A stretch of 64,000 nucleotides of DNA. It comes from Welwitschia mirabilis (lineage: Eukaryota > Gnetophyta > Gnetopsida > Welwitschiales). Below the pieces are notes generated by a model. That model did no database searches and was not told the DNA's origin. It saw only the letters and a program-made list of their open reading frames with translations. Shown here in pieces: positions 25,500 to 39,479 of the stretch. The position numbers and the translations under genes are program-made. Positions within the stretch are counted from its first letter, which is position 1. The number at the start of each line of letters is the position of its first letter. Where the stretch lies: the NCBI GenBank assembly GCA_051453625.1, contig JBOZIK010000001.1, forward strand, positions 61,771,728-61,835,727, read 5' to 3'.

Positions 25500-26650
25500 T
25501 GGGGTATGAAATGTGCTAAGAAAAATAAAATTTAATGAGAACCCTATTCTAGATAAGTGGACTATTGATTTTTTATAATTTATTAGAAAGTCATTGGGAT
25601 ATCAGTGGAACAAGCCTTTAATAAAGCTTTAAAACTTGATTTAGTCTTGCATTCATGGAATAACAATCATATTATCATGACTCTAAAAAAACCAGAAGTA
25701 AGAATTTATTATTTTAGACACATAAAGATTTTTAATATTTTATATAATATTTTATTAAAGGTTTTAGTAATCCACATTTGAGTTCTTCTACACTATGTGA
25801 TAAGACTAAATCAGACATGCTTTCTAGAGAATAGAAGCATCTTGGATCCGGTAATTATTAACCATGAAATATTTCAATCTATTTAAAAAAAAGGTGATAT
25901 ATTACTCTTTAAAACTTAATATTAAAAAAGCATATTATACTATGTCTTCTAATTTTTTAAACATACTATGAACTAATGATTCCCAATGCAATTTATCAAG
26001 TTAATAATTCAAATTCAAATCTTAGCTCAATTTAGATTGAAAATCAATTACTAAGTTCATAGTTTCTTCAACAAAGATAGAGAGATCAGGTAAGAGATCC
26101 TTTATTACCTTATATATTTATTATTATGAAATTATGCAAGATTGTATTACTAAATAAGGTGGATGAGGTATGGTTTTACACAAAATGTAGATAATGTATA
26201 ACCACTTCAGTTGTGATTTTCTAATGTTTTTTGAATTAAATATTTAGTAAATACAAGCCATAAAGAAGGTTTTATGATCCTTTGCTAAAGAGTAATACTT
26301 AAGGATTAGTTGATAGAAGAGTAGAGGCTACCTTATAAACACTTCTACAAGTGTCTAATAGGTGATTGGAAGAACTTTGTTTTGAAGAATAGAAAGTGAT
26401 AAAGGCTCCTATTTAGGGATTTCAATGTTTAAATGAGAAAGTGTTTTTTCATGGGATAAGATAATTTAGAAATTAGAAAAAATATGAAGTATTTTTTATC
26501 TTATAATGCTAAAATCATCATTACTAATGCTATGACACTAGTAATATCATTATACAGTGCTTCAACTAGAGTATTACTAGAGAAAATGAAATACATGTTA
26601 AATATATTAGTGAGAAACTTCATCTAGTAAGAAGAAAAAGGAGGCTATAT
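25500..26650 (+). pseudogene. LINE A ORF2 reverse transcriptase relic
   Basis: Several L1 RT blocks appear in order, in shifting frames. They are a lysine-proline block (IPK region) near 25680-25700, a DFR-ISL-type block near 25710-25750, and INHEIF-type sequence at 25855-25880. Then LKLNIKKAYYTMSSNFL follows at 25909-25960. There the 'KLD' catalytic Asp has become Asn (GAT to AAT). A 'RDPLLPYIF' block (GlRQGDPLSPyLF in the family) is at 26090-26125, and a possible active-site trace NVDN at 26180-26195 replaces FADD. The enzyme cannot be functional. Confidence 0.8.
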
Positions 26651-29160
26651 GATTCATGCTGTAACATGAGAGGATATTACCAACCCAATGGATTCTAAAG
26701 ATTATTCTATGAAAGATATTAAACATAGCATATTCCTAAACAAGGTAAACATTATCAAGATAATAAAAGTAAGGGGATATACCACTTGAAATAAAATTAT
26801 AAATGAAAATATAGGAATTGGAATGTCAAGTAATGTGATCTTTTCTTTTGGCATGTGTTAAGTATAAGAAGAGCTAAATTGTAAATCCTTACTCCTTGGA
26901 TGATTGGCAAAAGAGAAATACGATTTTGGAGTTCTTGAGTGATATAATGCTAATGCCCTAGTAATATATAGGATATGAGTTCAGCCAAGGAATGGACCTA
27001 AGAGAAAGTGAAAATTAAAGTTAAAAATTACTAGAGTGGGAGTCATTCCTCAAATTTGGTAAGCCTATAACAAACTAAGCCATAAATAAGCTATAAGAAT
27101 ATATTAAAAAAAAACTAAAGTAAATTTGGAAGTGGAGTAAGATATAAGGATGTTTAACAAAGGGAAATGAAATGTAAAGACCTATTAATTAAAATATATG
27201 GTCTAAATAAGCTATTAAATGACTCTTGACAAAGACGTGTGATGGAAAAATATAGAGTATTAAAATGGTTAATAATCCAAAATGAAGTGCTTATTATGAT
27301 TAATCTAACAAAAGATGATTTTAAAATAGCAGAAGGCTATCAAGTCTATGGCCTTTTAAAATAATAGTGCATCTCCTCTAGGAATGTCTAGTCATAGCCA
27401 TAATGTCAAAAAATTTTATTAAAGAAATGAATTAGATCTCAATTGTAAATATCGTAGCAAGTTATTTTGATTTGTGTTATGGTACATTTGGGTTATTTAT
27501 AATTAATAGATTTTCTTAGGTATTAGACAAAGCATAGATCAAGTTGTATTAAAAATAAAGATAAAGATTAGCAACTTACTGGAATTAAAGTTAATAAAAA
27601 TGCATATGTAGTATGAACTAGTGGATATACCAAAATAAAAATAATGTAGAGTTATGACAAACAATAGAGAGAATTAGATGGAAAGCCCTATTAAAAATTA
27701 GAGAAGAGTAAAATTTCAACTCTAGCATCATACTTAACAATGGCAAACTCATATATAGAATAGAAAATTAGATATGGAATAATGTACTCAAATATCACAG
27801 CTCAGCTAATAGCATAAGTGACTAGTATGGAGAAGGATGAATAATAGGTACTTCCAACATTCATAGCCTATAATGACATGGATAATTTTTTTAAGAGAAA
27901 AGTCTCTCAAACTAGTAAATGATAAAATAAAATTTTCAAATTATAGCTCCATTGAGATTTACTAGATGTTTAGACTAATACCTAGAATGGGAATTACTTA
28001 AAAATCTAAGGACTTCATTTTATTTTTTTTCTTTTCCCTTGAAATGGGTAGACTAAAATTTATCACATTTATTGGCTAAGAAAATCAAGGGTAAGATAGA
28101 AAAAAACATTTTAATTTGATTAAAAATCTCCTAAATTTTTGCATGGTGCAAATGTTGGGATTAGGACAAATAAGAAGCTGATGAAAAAGAAGAAGTCCTA
28201 GTTTATTAGAGGTGGGATGTCTTAACATTTGAGAGAAGACACTATAAATAACATTCATAAATACAAGAGAAGTAAAAATGTTAGTGTCATGATCAACGCA
28301 AGATAGACTCAATCTATTAGAGTAGAGATAGAAGTAAAGATAATGTGAAAAAGTAGAATGAAAAGAAAATAATAAGAAAAATGTAACATGAAAAAGCCAC
28401 CTAATTAGACTTATTAGATACACTAGAGTAACCATCCTAGACAATAGTGAAAGAAGAATAAAAATTCATTGTATTCTATGATGATGATGATAGAAAAAGC
28501 CAAGTAAAAACAAGGAATAAGCAATGCACTCTAAGTAGTAAAATAACTGTAATACTTCTAGTACATTGAACCAATAGGGGAATCTAATAGCTATTGCAGA
28601 AGGTCCTACTTATCATATAAGTCTAATATCATTAAAGAGATGGATGAATCAAAGAATTAAGAGTAACATGATGAAATTATTTTAATAATGGAATGGAAAG
28701 ATCACCATGAAGTATTGGAACTGTAATCAGTAACTAGCCCAGACCAAATCATTAGAGCGCATAAGAAGCTAATGCTACTATAATATCTTAATAAAAATAC
28801 CCATAGGACTTAGGAATCTTTAGATAAAATAATTAGCATTTTATGCATAGATAGTACCTCCTAAGGAAGCATGAAAGATGGATCTAAGAGTAGCTGATAC
28901 CTTTTTATTTTTTTAATCATCTATGGATCTTATTAATTTTGGATTATAGCTTTTAGTAATTTTTCTATTGTCTTTTGAAGTTATGGATTACCCTTTTCCT
29001 CTTTTACCATTTGTCTTATGACATTATTCTTTTTTATTACTAGAAAACCATGTTTTTAAGTTGGGACACTCCCTTCACCTACTTTACATGATTAGAAATA
29101 TACATAATATTGTATTTTATAGAATATTAATAAAATCTATGATCTTTTCTTTTAAAAAAA
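26651..29160 (+). pseudogene. LINE A ORF2 C-terminal region and 3' UTR
   Basis: About 2.5 kb between the RT palm and the A-rich end, the usual place of the zf-RVT domain and, in some plant L1 elements, an RNase H. Only scattered readable fragments remain, and I could not confirm either domain. A long antisense open frame at 28085-28444 overlaps it and is treated as chance. Confidence 0.5.
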
Positions 29161-32100
29161 TGATAAAATTAATATCCCTTAGTTAATTTCCTTTTCAATA
29201 TTACATAAATAAATTAAAGATGAATGAATTAAATGAATATACAAAGTTTATAAATTACATAAGAAAATCATGTCCTTGGTCAGATATGAATCATGACTTT
29301 AATAATAATTCATTAATTATATATTTTATAAAGATAAGTTATTATAACTATTTAATATCTACAAAATATAAAAAATCTTCCTTTAATTAATTCATTCATA
29401 GAATTATGTCTTGAAATTTAATCAAGATCTTAAGTTTCTTCAACCACTAAAAAAATAAATCATATCTTGAACTCTTGTGACATGTTTGACTTCTTGATTC
29501 TCATCAAAAGGTTGTTAAATGTATCAAGAAATATATATGTTGAAAATACATAATATGTAATTTCATGATTTGGATTTGATGATAACATTCTATGACTGAT
29601 GATTAAACATTATACATTTGATTATCTTTAATGAACATTTTCATGAATAATAATAAGTAATAATTCTAATTTTCTTAGTGCTAAAGGTGTCATAACTAGA
29701 AATGTGAAATGTCTTATTTATTATTTATCACTATTTTAGACATCTTAGTCACAAAAGAATAAGGTACCTAACACCCTTAGTTAACATTCCTTCTAACATA
29801 AAGAAATTAACATTTTTTAATGATAAATCTTCATGAAAGGGTATATCAAATATGTGATTTCATTCATGATCCTAAGAATGTTATTTTAAGTATCATATGA
29901 ATAGTATAAACTTACAAATAGAAGAGATCCATAATTAAGTGATTAAAAACCTTAATTATTATTTAAACTTTTCTAACCTTTAATATAATAAATATTTAAG
30001 CTTCAAGAATATTGTAGTAATAATTCTATAAGAAGACTTAGTTTCGTTCTTAGAATAAATTTTTTTAATAATTTTCTTATAAGTAAATAGATTTATACAA
30101 GGAAATTTCAATGACTAAATCCCTAGTATTAAGGTTTATGACATAATCGAAAGGTTCATAGATCATTTTCATGTATCTCTATCTAACATGTACTTCATTG
30201 TTAAGACTCGTAGTCTAAAAAAAGAGAGTTATAAAATTTTGATTTTGAAAAATGATCATAACTAGTGGAGTGATAAAATGGATGAATATTAACTAATAAG
30301 TGATACAACACTAGTAAGTTAGAATTATTTTACAAAGATCAATCATACATGTAGTGATGAAACTATAAAGCTAAAATTTCAAAAACGTTATTGATGCATT
30401 ATCATTTCTTATTAATAAAAATGAAAAAAAAAAGATTCCTCTATAAGGAAATTATAAAATCCTTAACCTAATATGAAACACAAAGATTTATCCAAAGTAT
30501 AGTCTTTTAAACTTAAGGCACAAATTATTACTTCCTGCTCCTTATTTTCTAAGCCCCTATATGAAATAGTGTAAATCTGGTTCATCTACCTCTTTTATCT
30601 TTAATGGTTGTATGAATAAATGATAAATGAAATATTTTTCAAAACATACTTTAGAAAAATCAACATTAAAGAACTTCTGAAATGGATCTAATTATAGAAT
30701 TTAAAAAAAATTCTAAAGCAATTTGAAATCAAACTAGAATCACCTATAAAAATGGCTAAAATATTAAAACAATTTTGTCTTCACCATGATATAGAAATGT
30801 ACTCTCTTGCATAATTTCAAGGCACATTTATAGAGTAAGTTTTAGAATTTTATAGTATAAATAGTGAAAATGTCAACATGATTTACTCTTATTTTTCTAT
30901 TTATGATCTTTTCCATTTTCTATGACATCTTATTATTAAAATTAATAGTACTTCATAAGTAATTAAAAACATAGAACATGAAAACCTAGAGTATTTTACA
31001 ATATAAGAATCTACAATAATGTTGCAAATGTCTTATATGAAATTAATATAATTTTGATTTTTAATTTTATGAGGCATCTTGCATCTTGTATTCAATTTCT
31101 TAATTCTAATGCTAAATTCTATGTATAGGGCTAAAATTGTGGGCCTTGATAGATTCCCTTTGATTTCAATGCCTAAGCTTATGAAGAGGCATATTACTTT
31201 TTTAGTTAATAACTTCTAATGTTTAAATGATAATCATTCAAAAAGGTATTAATTATAAACTTCACAAATTCACTATGAAAGTGCATTATTTCATGTTTGT
31301 TACTTTTGCCAAAACACTTAATATAAAGTGTAATAAACAAAGATGCATTTATCTTATAAGGAAGTGAATGTAAAGTACATGTTTCTTTACAAAATGTTAA
31401 AATGACCATGCTATTAGTCTTAACAAACCTTACTTGTTGTAGATCTTTAACCATTCTACTAAGATCATTGTCTTACTTAGATCATGTCTTATGCTACAGC
31501 CATAAGCCCATGGTAACAACTTTACTTATTTAATTATGATTTCTTTATAAAACAAAGAAATATTCCTTATTTCAATTAATCGTATGATCTAATCTTAGTA
31601 ATGAGATTATAAAGGGTTTCAAAGATGTTAATAAAAAGGAATATTTTTATCATAATGTATGTTACATTTACTAGTAGCATCATTTGAATGAACCACTCCT
31701 AATAAGCATTTTATGGCCTATCATAATTAGATTTAGCTTTTTTTCCTTAATCCAAATAATTTAATGTAGAATTTAAATATTTTTAAACAAAATTTTAAAT
31801 ACATTGGTAAAACAGGATCTTAAACACTTAAGATGACAATAGAAAAATATAAAGACAAGGCTATTACAGTGCCAAAATAGACTATAAAGATAATTTAATA
31901 TTAAAATAAGGTCATTAAAGTTCTACCATCTATAATTTCTTTACCTTAAAGAGAGGGTATTTCATCTAGTAATGATGATTCTTCTTAACATTTTGTATAG
32001 AACAACATACAAATAATTTTAAAAGGGCAAAGGCCTATCGTAGAAGTTAAAACTTCAAGAAAATAGTAAAAGGTAATGTGTAAAATCTTTATCCACAAAT

Positions 32101-32380
32101 AATCCTTACCTATACTTACTTACAAAATGGGTTGAGTACATGGAAAAATTAGAGTTAAGTATGTAATGACTATTAGCAAAAGATAAATGTAGTTACTACA
32201 TCATAAATTATTCTGTAAGTATTATGATAAGTATTGTTCCTACTAAATATAGTTAAAATTTAGTTTTTTCTATCAATGTAGTTAAATAATAAATGAATCA
32301 AAAATATAATACAATGCTTAATCAACTTGTAAACTCCTCCATGGCCAAACTTGAGTTCTATGCAATTTGTTTTTATACCT
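29161..32380. other. AT-rich unclassified DNA
   Basis: No recognised protein or transposon terminus. An 82-codon minus-strand open frame at 31206-31454 has no domain that I recognise and sits in stop-poor AT-rich sequence. I do not treat it as a gene. Confidence 0.5.
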
Positions 32381-32389
32381 ATGAGCTAA

Positions 32390-33000
32390 AATGAGTCAAA
32401 TCAAAGAAGAGAATAAGATGAAAGTTTATGATGTCAAATCCACTAATCTTTAAGAAAAACACTAGAAGGAGCTTGAAGATCTTGAGACCAATCATGCCAA
32501 AAAAGAGAATTTATTAACAAAATTTCTTAGTTTACTAAATATTAACAAGATTAAGATAAATGATACAATAACCAAATCAAATTAAAAAGTAAACCAACTA
32601 AGAGTAAAAATCTCTATGATGAAAAAGTGGCTAGATCAAATAATAATCTAGGTTGAATAACTTAAAGGGAAAAAGCTTCAATTAAAATGAATATAGATTT
32701 TAAAGATGTAATTCTATAGAGAACAAATAAAAGTAATGATAACCCTCATGCTGAAAATCTACAATTACAATAGTAACCTAATGATCTTCATTGCAAACAA
32801 AGTAAAGGACTCAAAACCTTAGTGGCTACTATTACTACTCACCCTCTTAAAATAACAAAGATTCTTGAAATAATACATGTGAAAGAAGAGAAAATATTTA
32901 ACCTAAACTAGTTACTAAATCTATTGTTGTTAATAGTGATAAAAAAGTTAATTTTGAAGTAGATATTAAAAATCTATTAAGTGTATGATGTACAGATGTA
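32390..33000 (+). pseudogene. Coiled-coil-like decayed coding trace, family unknown
   Basis: In one plus frame from 32391 the sequence reads MSQIKEENKMKVYDVKSTNL, then KELEDLETNHAKKENLLTK and similar charged, leucine-spaced sequence to about 32660, with stops mostly explainable as CAA/CAG to TAA/TAG. The Lys/Glu/Leu-rich heptad character suggests a coiled coil, as in gag-like or ORF1-like proteins of retroelements. After 32800 the frame continues with less character. No LTR, zinc knuckle or polymerase was found close by, so the family is open. Confidence 0.3.
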
Positions 33001-35850
33001 TTAATGAACTACTGTATCAATTTTACTTCATACATATTACTTTCTTTTAATCAAAATTAATGTCAATTTTGTATTTGTATGAATATTATTTATGTTTTTT
33101 GTTATTAAAAACTCCATTCAAAGTCAAAAGAATAAAACATTCTAAATTGTATTATACATAACAAATTACTTATAAGTTCTTATCTTTTTAAGGAGATAAT
33201 ACATTTTTTCAAAATGATCATTTGTTCAATTTATACAAAATAATGGGATGAAAATTTATTAAAATAAGATGAAAAATAATACAATGCCTATCCACCAAAA
33301 TTAACTATCTTAAGATCAAAGAGATATTTGAAAAAACTAGAAGTAATGAAGTTAATTAAGGTACTATGTCTTCTTGTTCCTTATAGCCATAAGACAAAAT
33401 GGTTCTAAAGAAGATCACATGAGAAGATGTGGTGAATTTATTAAAAAAAATATGAAACACATAAGATAAATCAAAATCCAAAATAATTAGATTATAAGCC
33501 AAGTTTAAACTAAAGGTAAGTATCAACAAGTTAAGAAAATTGGTTAAGCAATTGTTAACTTGGTTAAATAAAGCACAAAGGGATTTTGATTCCACATCAG
33601 ATGTTTCATCCCTTTATATTTGATAAACTTTCTCTAAAAGAATTAAATCCATTTCATTTAAAGTAATTAATCAACAAATCCATTAATCCATTGAAGTATG
33701 AAGAGACAATTAGAGACAAGAATACTAACCTAGTAATTTATGCAGGTGGTTCAATCATGAATCACTTTTCTAAATAGCATAACTATAATATTAGTCACGA
33801 TATTTCATTTTAATGAAGCAAACTTACATGTAACTTTATATTAAGAATATTATAATATAAATTTAGTAATTAATTTTATAAATGATGTTTTATTTTATTA
33901 AGCTACTTATTATTTTTATTACTACTTCTGTTAAAACCATGAAACACTTAAAACTTCCATACATATTAGAGTTAAACTTCATGTTTTAACACTTATTTTT
34001 AAATAAGGACTTAATATATCTAAAATATATTTTATTTTAAAATTTAATTATTATGTTTTTATTAATATTTTTATTATTTTAGTTATTATTATTAGGTGAA
34101 TTACCAACGTGTCTTGTAAACTTAAAACATTATTTCTGAAATATTTGATTAACTTATCTTTTCAATCTAAAGTATTAACTATTAACCTTAGGATTTAATT
34201 ATAATAACTATATCACTAAGATAACTTTATTTAAGTTATTGTATCATTACCTTAGTATTTTGATATGAATGTAATATTATTTTGTAGATGATAGTTGGAA
34301 ATACATTAAATGAATAAATGTTAATTCATTATGTATTAATTTCATATGAATTCTTATTAATTTAATATTTAAGTTTCTAATAAAGTGAAAACACAATTTT
34401 TCCCTTTTTATTCTTTTTATTTTTTATTTATGATTAAAATATATAAGATGATTTTATTTAAAGAATATCTCTTAATATGATGACATTACTAAATGATTAT
34501 TATGATTAGGATTGCTTCATTTAATTTATTAGTAATTAATAAAATAAAGTTACAAATCAATGATTTCAAAAGTTTAGATATAACTTACATAACACTCATT
34601 TGTTATATGACCTTTTACAAAACTATTCTCCAAAGCTAGTGGTCCACCATTCTTATAGGATCTAAAAACTTCGCTATGAATATGCTTTATTAAATTTGCT
34701 TTCTGGGCCTTTAAGTAATTAACAAATAATCTATGAATCAGGTTTAAAACATTTATCACTTTATACTTATTGTAAACATAAAATTAAGAAAAGTTCATTA
34801 CTAGTTACATAAGATATAGAGAGATGTAACTCAAGTCAAGAGAATACCCATGATGCCTTACTAGATTGAAGAAGAAAAATATCACTTATAAATATTAGAA
34901 TATAAAATGAAAAAATTCTAAGAAATGTAGAAGATTAATAATCAATTTAATACTTTCTATGATACATATTAGATAGGGTAGTAAAATACTATTAGTTTTA
35001 ATTAAGATAAATCTCATATAAGATATCTTAATAAGAATCATATACAAAAAGTATTGGGATGTAATAAGCATGAAATCTTATATCCAATAATCTACCTAAG
35101 TTGAATAAATAGGAATACACATAGATCAAATCTAATATAATACAACTTATATAAATGTTATATTATCCCATCAAAATCCAATCATTTTTAAGTTTTTATC
35201 ACTTCTCACAAGATTATCCTCAAAGAACATATAGCTTTAACATGGTACTAGATCTAATCTTATAACATTTGATAAGGAATATTATGTATAAAAGTTTGTT
35301 AGATCATCATTGTGTATGATGAAAAACTTTAGATGAAATCTTATGAAACATTAAATTAAGATATGATAATATCTAAATGAACATAATGTGGAAATTAATA
35401 GTAATAGAACCATAAAAAAGAGATTATAAGGAGGGAAAAAACAACTAGATAAGTGTCTTGTATGATATATATCACATAAGAATGATGTCTATAATAGTAA
35501 AATATTTCTTATAATAAAAAATTTGTAAAATCATTATGATGCTTTCATCAAGAAAATAGATTTATAATATAAAGTATAAGAGACTCTATCACTATGTTGC
35601 AGTGCGTATTTGTGCAAATAATTATGTTCAAGAAGATTTTTTCATTCACAAATAAAATAGTTATCTTGCATAACACAACACTAATATAGTTGAGAGTTGA
35701 TTTTAATGTCATAATTTATTAAAGGCCTAAGCTAGAATAAAGAGAATTGATTTCAATAAGAAACACTTACATATTCTAGTAACAGAAATAAATTGTAATG
35801 CAAAAAGTACAATGCAACACACTTATGAAAAGTTAATCTTGGAAGAAAAA
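33001..35850. other. AT-rich unclassified DNA
   Basis: Nothing recognised. The plus strand at 33380-33600 has a stretch that reads like protein (for example WLNKAQRDFDSTSDVSSL) and may belong with the coiled-coil trace upstream. The antisense open frame there (33356-33595) is hydrophobic by composition and is treated as a shadow. Confidence 0.45.
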
Positions 35851-35859
35851 GAAATAATG

Positions 35860-36700
35860 CACCTAAACCAGTAAAGCTCAACCTTGCTAAAGGTTGCCCT
35901 CATAACCTATATCACTCAGGAAACTGCCACTGAATCATAAGCAACATAAACTATAAGGGATAAGTAACAATGAGCATAGGAAATGAAAAAGAGTCTTTGT
36001 ATTAAAAGTTAAACCACATCCATGTTACAAAGTAGCCACACCTCAATGGAGGAAGCATACCCTAATGCCAAGGAAGACATCTCTCTGCAACTACCAAGGA
36101 TGAATCTCTGGTCCTTCAATCTTGTATCACAAGAATTTTTAGTAGAAGTGAAGACTAGATGGAGTCAAGGTCAAAATTAATACTTATTAACAACAAACAC
36201 ATAATAACAAAACAAATAAATAGATATGGGCACAACCCTCATGGCCATGCAAGAGATATACAAATAAATGTCACAAGTTAGGTGAATGTTTAATGAAGTA
36301 TTATAACAGATGTTATCTTGCTGGTTTTTTGAACAATACAAGGGATGATGCCACCTCATAAACAATCCATGTCATCTACCAAATTAATCATAGTTAGAAT
36401 CCTCATTGGCTTTACTATTCTATTATTCATATAGTTATCCAAATAATGAGGTGGATGATAGGCTTTTACAAGTGTTCATGTAATGCATCAGCCTCAATGT
36501 TTGTAGGAAGTTTTAGTTAAAACTAGGAAGTATCGTAAACTATGCTAAATGCTGCAAAATGTCATGGAGATTGCATGTTTTTGTGTCTTTTATCTCGACT
36601 CTCCATTATTGTGGAAATTTATCATAACCCTATATAATATCCTACAAAAATATTAAAAATACTATATCAAATATATGCAAGTTGGCAGCACAACACACTA
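35860..36700. other. Lower-AT island, identity unknown
   Basis: This stretch has visibly more C and G than its surroundings, for example around 35870-36120, and fewer stop-rich A/T runs, but no protein motif on either strand. It could be an LTR remnant, a younger insertion or a fragment of host sequence. I found no terminal repeat or target-site duplication. Confidence 0.35.
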
Positions 36701-36925
36701 TCTCGATTATAATACCTCATTTATTAGTTATTAAAAATCATAGCAAATATGATATGGTAAGAAAACCTTATTATGCATAAATTATATGTAAGGTTCATTT
36801 TCCCTTTCAAACTTACCCTTTTCAATTCCTATATATGAAGAATTCTTTGACATGTTTAGCATGTTGAAAAATTTCCTTTTACAAAAAGTTCAAGTTTATC
36901 AACATTCGTAGCCTTCAAAACTTGC

Positions 36926-36945
36926 ATATATATATATATATATAT
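36926..36945. repeat. (AT)n microsatellite
   Basis: About ten AT units in uninterrupted alternation, in otherwise AT-rich DNA. Confidence 0.95.
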
Positions 36946-37388
36946 GTTAAAAACTTCCTTCTACTTTCTTTTTATTCTCTTCATGTATTTTATTGATATC
37001 ACATTATGGATCATGATTCTTAAAACTTGTAATTTTAGAAAATTAAAAGTAGAACATATTCTAAATGTAACAAGAATTTAAATATTTAAATTATTCTAGA
37101 ATTTTAAAATGAAGTCTATTAAGAATAAATTCTTTATAAAGCTTAAAAAACTAAACAATCTATTCTAATAAGAGAATGAACAAGCATTTTAAATTCACTA
37201 GGTAAATCTAGGTTGTTCTATACTACATAAAGGAAAGAACATCTAACTTTGATTAGAAAACACTTATAGTAGAGATGTGACTAGAAATTACTATAATGTG
37301 TGTATCAAAAGTCAAAAATTAAAGACCTTATTTAAGTGTTATCTAAATTTTTTATGTTAAAAATATATATATGCATATATATTAGTCA

Positions 37389-38619
37389 TGATTATTAATT
37401 AGTTATCAAAATTATTATTAAAAGGACTAACTTGAGGAATTTTATCTATAGAACATCCTAAGCTACTTAGACTTCATTAGAATTAAAGTAGGTAAAGCTA
37501 TCCATGCCATCATCTAAACCATTGTTGACACTAGTGTTATGAAGGAAAGTGGGTTCCATAAAGTATGACAAGTTAACCAAATGCTATGTTAATACATTAA
37601 TCTTATAGTCTAGTGCTAAACTAGTTTATGTAGACTAAAAACTCTACTATGTAAAAATATTTGCTATCAATTTATTAATAATAAGAACATACCAATAGAT
37701 AGCTTTATCTACAAGAAGAGCCATAAAAGACCAACCTACCATGAAGGGATAAACATTCTTTATCCTTTATTGATCTTGTAATTTATTTAAAAAATTAATT
37801 AAATTATTATTAGAGCATCATTTATTATCATTCATCAAAACTCTAATATTTTAAATCTAGAATTCCAATGTCTATGATGAGGTCTTATCTCATCATGAAG
37901 TTCTAAGCCTCATTTCTCCCTCCTTGGATATGAGGGAATGACTGACTCATGTTATTATGATTTTTCTTAGATCTTAATCTATGCTAATGCAGTATTATTT
38001 TTAATGTTTGCATTATTAGAGAATTCACTTTAATTAGTGATTTAGTTTGTTTTATTATTTAATTTGATTAATATTACTAGTTATACAATAGTGTTTTCTA
38101 AGTATTTCTTTGTACTTTCTTTACAAAATTAAACCTTCAATGCTATATGGGATTTAAATGACTCACATGTTAATAAATAATATCTTTTCTAATATTCTAG
38201 TCTTTTTCCTACATTTTGTTATAATACATAATAGTTTTATACTTACACTATCTTTACATTTAAAACCTGCATTACAATAATTTATTACCTTTCTAAGAAA
38301 TCAAGTTGTACTTAGAAAATTATCTCTTACTTGGCTAACATTAACATGATTATATTTTCTTATGAATAGTTATTCCTATTTCATAAGAGGATATATTAAA
38401 TTAACTGAATTCTTTTTTACTCAAAGTTTATTAGTGAAACCTTTATAAGTTCTTATTATCTTTGATATGCCTCTAAGGCTATTGTGAAAGAATAATAATT
38501 AGGGATACCTATATAATAATACAAGTCTTAATTTATTATTTAAAACTATTTCCTATATTTTAACTATTAGGGAACATCTTCAATAGATCACAATCAATTA
38601 TAAAAGTTAAGGCGTAGCA
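37389..38619 (+). repeat. 5' LTR of the Athila/Tat-like element
   Basis: It aligns with 45114-46350. In the best block, 37849-37910 against 45558-45619, 58 of 62 positions agree. The right end is set by 'gtagca' a few bases before the primer-binding site, matched by 'tatagca' at the end of the 3' copy. The start at TGATTATT is the likely one because it gives two LTRs of nearly equal length. Weak similarity may extend further left to about 37100. Confidence 0.8.
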
Positions 38620-38625
38620 CATTTT

Positions 38626-38643
38626 TGGCATCATTACCAAAGA
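38626..38643 (+). promoter_or_regulatory. Primer-binding site, tRNA-Asp type (decayed)
   Basis: The site reads TGGCATCATTACCAAAGA. Against the Athila-type site TGGCGCCGTTGCCGGGGA, 11 of 18 positions match and all seven differences are C-to-T or G-to-A. With the LTR end seven bases upstream and a gag relic downstream, the identification is strong despite the decay. Confidence 0.8.
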
Positions 38644-39479
38644 ATGCAATCAATGCTTCCTAGCTAACTAATAATTACTTTTTCTTATAATTTTTTTTCT
38701 TATTTTCTAATTTTTTATTATTAAAATTACCATTTTATTTTGGTAATATTTTTTTATGAGAATTAAATAAATCTAAGGCATAAAAACATGGAGATATGAG
38801 CAATCATGCTAGGCTAGTACATGGGATGAAACTTCTATTTGGATGTTATTTATCCTTGATTTTACATTCTTACTTATAAAGAGTGCAAGTTTACTTTTAT
38901 TAATAACATTTATGGAACTTCTTTGTATGTTTTGCTATTAATAGGTACATGTGCTTTATGAATGGAAATTTTCAAAATTAAGAATTTCTTTAGTCACAAG
39001 TACTTTATGAAATAGCATAATTTTTAAAATTATTCCTTATCTATTTTTTAAAATAGAAAATTTACAACTAGACTAACATTGTTATTACTTATATAAATTT
39101 TACCATACTTTATCTAATTTTCTTTATCCTTTTTTTTAAAATTATGTGTTTTAATGGATTTTATTATTTTTCATTAGTAATTTATCACAAGGATTCTTTA
39201 TGAATTATTAGATTAGGTATACTATTGATCAACTTCATAGGGAACATAATAAATAACTATAATATCAATTACTTCTAAATAACTCTAGTAATGATTTTAA
39301 TTAAGACTATTTAGAACCTTTATTTTGGACTAGTGATACCTTAAGTAAAAATCCCATTGACATTCTCTTAGTCAAGTTAATCATGTCTAACATAAATAGA
39401 GATGGTTATATTTCAAGAATTTCCTAGGAGAATATTAAAAGCATTATGACAAATTGAGTATTTATCCATTTCCTCTTGT
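38644..39479 (+). other. Leader and start of gag of the Athila/Tat-like element
   Basis: AT-rich stretch between the primer-binding site and the recognisable gag block. No intact start codon for gag could be chosen. Protein-like fragments begin at about 39500. Confidence 0.5.

Larger units (their letters stand above)
22960..29160 (+). mobile_element. LINE A, L1-type non-LTR retrotransposon (plus strand)
   Basis: The order of remnants is that of plant L1 elements: ORF1 with a DUF4283-like domain, then ORF2 with endonuclease, reverse transcriptase and a long C-terminal part. The 3' end is taken at the A-rich 'ttttaaaaaaatg' near 29150-29160, preceded by 'aatattaataaaatctatg'. The 5' end is set where ORF1 homology begins and may be truncated. 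No target-site duplication could be fixed. All frames are broken. Confidence 0.8.

Noticed and set aside
28085-28444. 119-codon minus-strand open frame
   Set aside because: It is antisense to the C-terminal part of LINE A, is rich in Phe/Leu/Tyr/Ser as expected of AT-rich antisense, and has no domain.
35860-36700. Host gene fragment or Helitron
   Set aside because: No exon-like frame, and no Helitron-type TC...CTAGT termini with hairpin could be found.
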